From assembly GCA_046483385.1 (NCBI GenBank), contig JAWODG010000188.1:1-7718 (forward strand): 7,718 nucleotides of DNA. Direction: 5' to 3'. The notes under the pieces are model-generated. The model was not told the origin of the DNA. It saw only the letters and a program-made list of their open reading frames with translations, and made no database searches. Every line of letters begins with the position of its first letter. Position 1 is the stretch's first letter. A program made the position numbers and the translations under genes. Of this stretch, positions 5,759-7,718 are shown in pieces. Source of the stretch: B1Sed10-231 sp046483385. Lineage in GTDB: Bacteria; Planctomycetota; Brocadiia; SM23-32.

Positions 5759-5953
5759 TCAAATCGCCTCCTCGTAGGTGGTGATTCGCCGTCCGCAGTG
5801 CCGGCATTCCCGCCGCCGCAGGATGCGGTTCTTCGAAGTCCGCCGGGTATAGATGACGTGAAAATGCCGGCAGCCGCAGCCCCGGCAGACCAGGCCATGG
5901 TCTTCGGGCAGACCTTTGCTGTCCGGCTTCTCGTCTGTACTGCTGTCACTCAT
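5759..5953 (-). CDS. NrdR-like zinc-ribbon protein (64 aa)
   Basis: The ATG at 5953 overlaps the terminase stop in an ATGA junction. After a polar N-terminus (MSDSSTDEKPDSKGLPEDHG) comes a zinc ribbon with Cys23-x2-Cys26 (CRGCGC, with an extra Cys28) and Cys50-x2-Cys53 (ECRHC), and between them VIYTRRTSKNRILRRREC. The run 'RILRRREC..CGRRITTYE' closely follows the N-terminal zinc ribbon of the ribonucleotide reductase regulator NrdR ('iRRRReC..C..RFTTYE'), which binds DNA. The ATP-cone domain that makes up most of NrdR (about 150 residues in total) is absent: the protein ends five residues after the ITTYE motif begins. It could be a DNA-binding accessory of packaging or a small regulator. The fold is well supported; the role is unknown. 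Confidence 0.85.
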   Translation of the reverse strand: MSDSSTDEKPDSKGLPEDHGLVCRGCGCRHFHVIYTRRTSKNRILRRRECRHCGRRITTYEEAI

Positions 5954-7718
5954 CGCTTCCGCCGCTGAAGTTCGGATAGCTTGAGCCGCTCCGGCTCGGC
6001 CGCCGGCTTCATCCGTGCACCCACCCGCTCGACGCCCTGAATCGATGCGGCTGCCGCGCAGCCGACCACGCAGTCGAACCAGTGGTTGTCGGGCTTGTGG
6101 GCCGGCAGCTTCCACTCGTCCACGGTGCGGCCGCGGCCCTCTGTGCGGACCCGGTACTCGGCCGTCAGGTGCTCGGCGAAGAGGCGGTGCGGGGTGGCCT
6201 TGCGCCCGAAGATGGAGAGGCAGCCCGGATCGCCCATGGCCGTCCCCAGACGCTCGTGCACGAAGCTCTTCCAGTAGTTCGTGTCGATCTCGACGTGCCT
6301 CAGGGCCCGGCGTCGGGACAGTCCCGGCACCCACCAGTGGTGCCCGATCCGGTCGCCGCGCCTGCGGCTGTACTCGCTGATCGGCTTCTGGCTCGCCGTG
6401 ATGCCGTGCCCCCGCGCCGGCATCAGCACGGCGGCATGCTCTGACTGCCGGCAGAACTGATGCACGACATCGGTCTTCCATCCTTGGTCGATCAGGCAGA
6501 GCCCGATACGCATCACCGCGCCGTCGTCGCGGGGCCACTCCCTGCGCAGCAGCTCGCCGGTCAGGGCCTGCAGGCCGGCGTAGATCGCGGCGTCCACTCC
6601 CAGCCCCTGGTGGATGCGGCGCAATGTGCGGTTCGCGTCCCGGACGGTGAAGTAGCGGCGGTTCTGGCCGGGGTAAGTGCCGTAGTCGAGGACATAGCCG
6701 GTGAAGTCGGCCTCCCACGCGCAAACGCAGTAGAAGAGCAGCTTCTGCTGCACGTCGATGAAGCAGGTCAGGTGGTCGCACTTCACCGGCACCTTGCCGC
6801 GCTTCCGGCCGTTGGTCTTGGCCGCGACCGCGTCGGCGTCCAGTATCTCGGTTTCCTCGTCCCGGTCGGCCATCGGCTCGTTCTGGTACTCCGCCCAGAA
6901 TGCGGCCGGCCGGGTGATCTTCAGGTCCATTGCGCACTGGAGCCCCGATATCTGGTCCTCCTCGTAACGTTCTGCCCAGGCCACCTCGGCGCCGGCGTCC
7001 ATCTCCTGCCGGTGCTCGGCGTAGAACTCGGTCGCCCGTTCGTGGCAGCGCGCGTAATTCTCCGGATCGCTGGCCAGAATCTCCGCGTATCGCTCCCACA
7101 GCTTCTCGTTCTCGGGGAAGGAGTAGATCATCTTCATCCGCTCCCCCTGCCACTGGGGATGCTTCTCGCGGTCAAGGATACGGTCGGCCATGTCGCCCGG
7201 CTTGATGACAGTGCAGGGCATGATCCCGCTGATCTTCCTGCCCGGGCCGGAGAGGCCGAGCACGGCGCCCGACAGGATGCTCTCCCTGGCCTGACACTGC
7301 GACAGCGACCGCGCCGACTCGTCGGTCTGGGGGTCGTCCAGGATGACCAGGTCGGGCCGGATGGAATCGCCCCCGACCGTCTGGTGCTTCATCCCACGGA
7401 TGCGCCCGGTGATGCCGGCCACCTTCAGGATCGCCCCGGCGGCGCGCGAATCCGGGATGGTCGGCAGCACGATCTCCTTCGCCGTCCACTCGATGTGGGT
7501 GCGCTTGCCGCCATAGAGCTGCCCGGCGCATCGGTTCGCGATTCCGTCAAGGCACTGCACGGGGTAGACGGCCTCGGGGAAGTCGTCCAGCAGCAGCTCG
7601 TTCGACTCCAGCTCGGTCTTGATCGTGTCGAGCATCTTCACCCCGTGTCCCTCGTCAGAACCGATGAGGCAGACGCACCGCCGGTGCCCGTACAGGATCG
7701 CCCAGATGCAGGCGCGCT
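5950..7718 (-). CDS. Terminase large subunit (TerL), N-terminus beyond window
   Basis: 588 codons are visible; the frame is open to the right edge and reads ...CIWAILYGHRRCVCLIGSDEGHGVKML..., so the GTG at 7641 is an internal codon, not the start. The Walker A motif should lie outside the window. Walker B is LVILDD (7350-7333) followed by PQTDESARS, and a coupling-type region with LSGPGRKISGIMPCTVI follows. The C-terminal nuclease half carries acidic residues in the expected places: FIDVQ (about 6762-6748), LCLIDQGW (about 6498-6475) and HKPDNHWFD (about 6099-6073). The enzyme powers DNA translocation into the procapsid through the portal and cuts the concatemer. The C-terminus is basic (LKLSELQRRKR) and overlaps the zinc-ribbon gene by four bases. 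The TerL subfamily cannot be fixed without the missing part. Confidence 0.95.
   Translation of the reverse strand, partial: RACIWAILYGHRRCVCLIGSDEGHGVKMLDTIKTELESNELLLDDFPEAVYPVQCLDGIANRCAGQLYGGKRTHIEWTAKEIVLPTIPDSRAAGAILKVAGITGRIRGMKHQTVGGDSIRPDLVILDDPQTDESARSLSQCQARESILSGAVLGLSGPGRKISGIMPCTVIKPGDMADRILDREKHPQWQGERMKMIYSFPENEKLWERYAEILASDPENYARCHERATEFYAEHRQEMDAGAEVAWAERYEEDQISGLQCAMDLKITRPAAFWAEYQNEPMADRDEETEILDADAVAAKTNGRKRGKVPVKCDHLTCFIDVQQKLLFYCVCAWEADFTGYVLDYGTYPGQNRRYFTVRDANRTLRRIHQGLGVDAAIYAGLQALTGELLRREWPRDDGAVMRIGLCLIDQGWKTDVVHQFCRQSEHAAVLMPARGHGITASQKPISEYSRRRGDRIGHHWWVPGLSRRRALRHVEIDTNYWKSFVHERLGTAMGDPGCLSIFGRKATPHRLFAEHLTAEYRVRTEGRGRTVDEWKLPAHKPDNHWFDCVVGCAAAASIQGVERVGARMKPAAEPERLKLSELQRRKR

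Noticed and set aside
5474..5770. Hammerhead or other small self-cleaving ribozyme in the non-coding interval
   Set aside because: GAAA motifs occur (near 5717-5720), but no CTGATGA-type partner box or matching three-stem layout is present on either strand.
5954..7153. Upstream extension of the zinc-ribbon frame through the terminase gene
   Set aside because: The Arg/Gly/Pro-rich reading is out of frame with terminase. Only the last 64 codons, from the ATG at 5953, look like protein.
7639..7641. GTG at 7641 as start of terminase
   Set aside because: The frame continues upstream to the window edge with a typical terminase sequence (CIWAILYGHRRCVCLIGSDE), so the GTG is internal.

Overview
The window is a minus-strand block of phage virion genes: DNA packaging, capsid and head-tail connection. 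No host gene, integrase, tRNA, IS element, CRISPR array or plus-strand gene is visible. The sequence is clearly GC-rich, with G/C-dominated third codon positions. This fits a tailed phage or prophage of a high-GC bacterium. The host phylum cannot be decided from these genes; several of the small proteins resemble, from memory, prophage proteins of Planctomycetota and similar high-GC bacteria, but that is only an impression.

In transcription order (right to left) the layout is as follows. The large terminase subunit enters from the right edge without its N-terminus (7718-5950). A 64-residue NrdR-like zinc-ribbon protein overlaps its stop codon (5953-5759). A 285-base non-coding interval follows (5758-5474), with three hairpins, the last of which has the form of an intrinsic terminator. 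Next come a 64-residue small protein in the position of lambda gpW (5473-5279), a lambda-type portal (5276-3747), a protease-scaffold-major capsid fusion (3738-1621), a DUF2190-type capsid cement protein (1587-1246), a lambda FII-like head-tail joining protein (1235-864), a small single-span membrane protein (864-625), an unrecognised head-tail/tail protein (623-195), and the start of a further neck/tail protein running off the left edge (160-1).

The genes are tightly packed, with 4-base overlaps, 1-2-base joints and good Shine-Dalgarno sequences, so most are probably co-transcribed and translationally coupled. Together they would build a procapsid in which the fused capsid precursor assembles around the portal and its protease is activated. 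The terminase then packages DNA, DUF2190 decorates or stabilises the shell, and the joining proteins close the neck.

Two points stand out. First, the capsid fusion gene carries a strong internal ribosome-binding site and ATG exactly at the end of the protease domain. This predicts a second product, scaffold plus capsid without protease, analogous to nested lambda C/Nu3. Second, the only sizeable gap in the operon holds an ordered hairpin series ending in a terminator-like element just ahead of the portal/capsid genes, which looks like a candidate attenuator or structured leader RNA.
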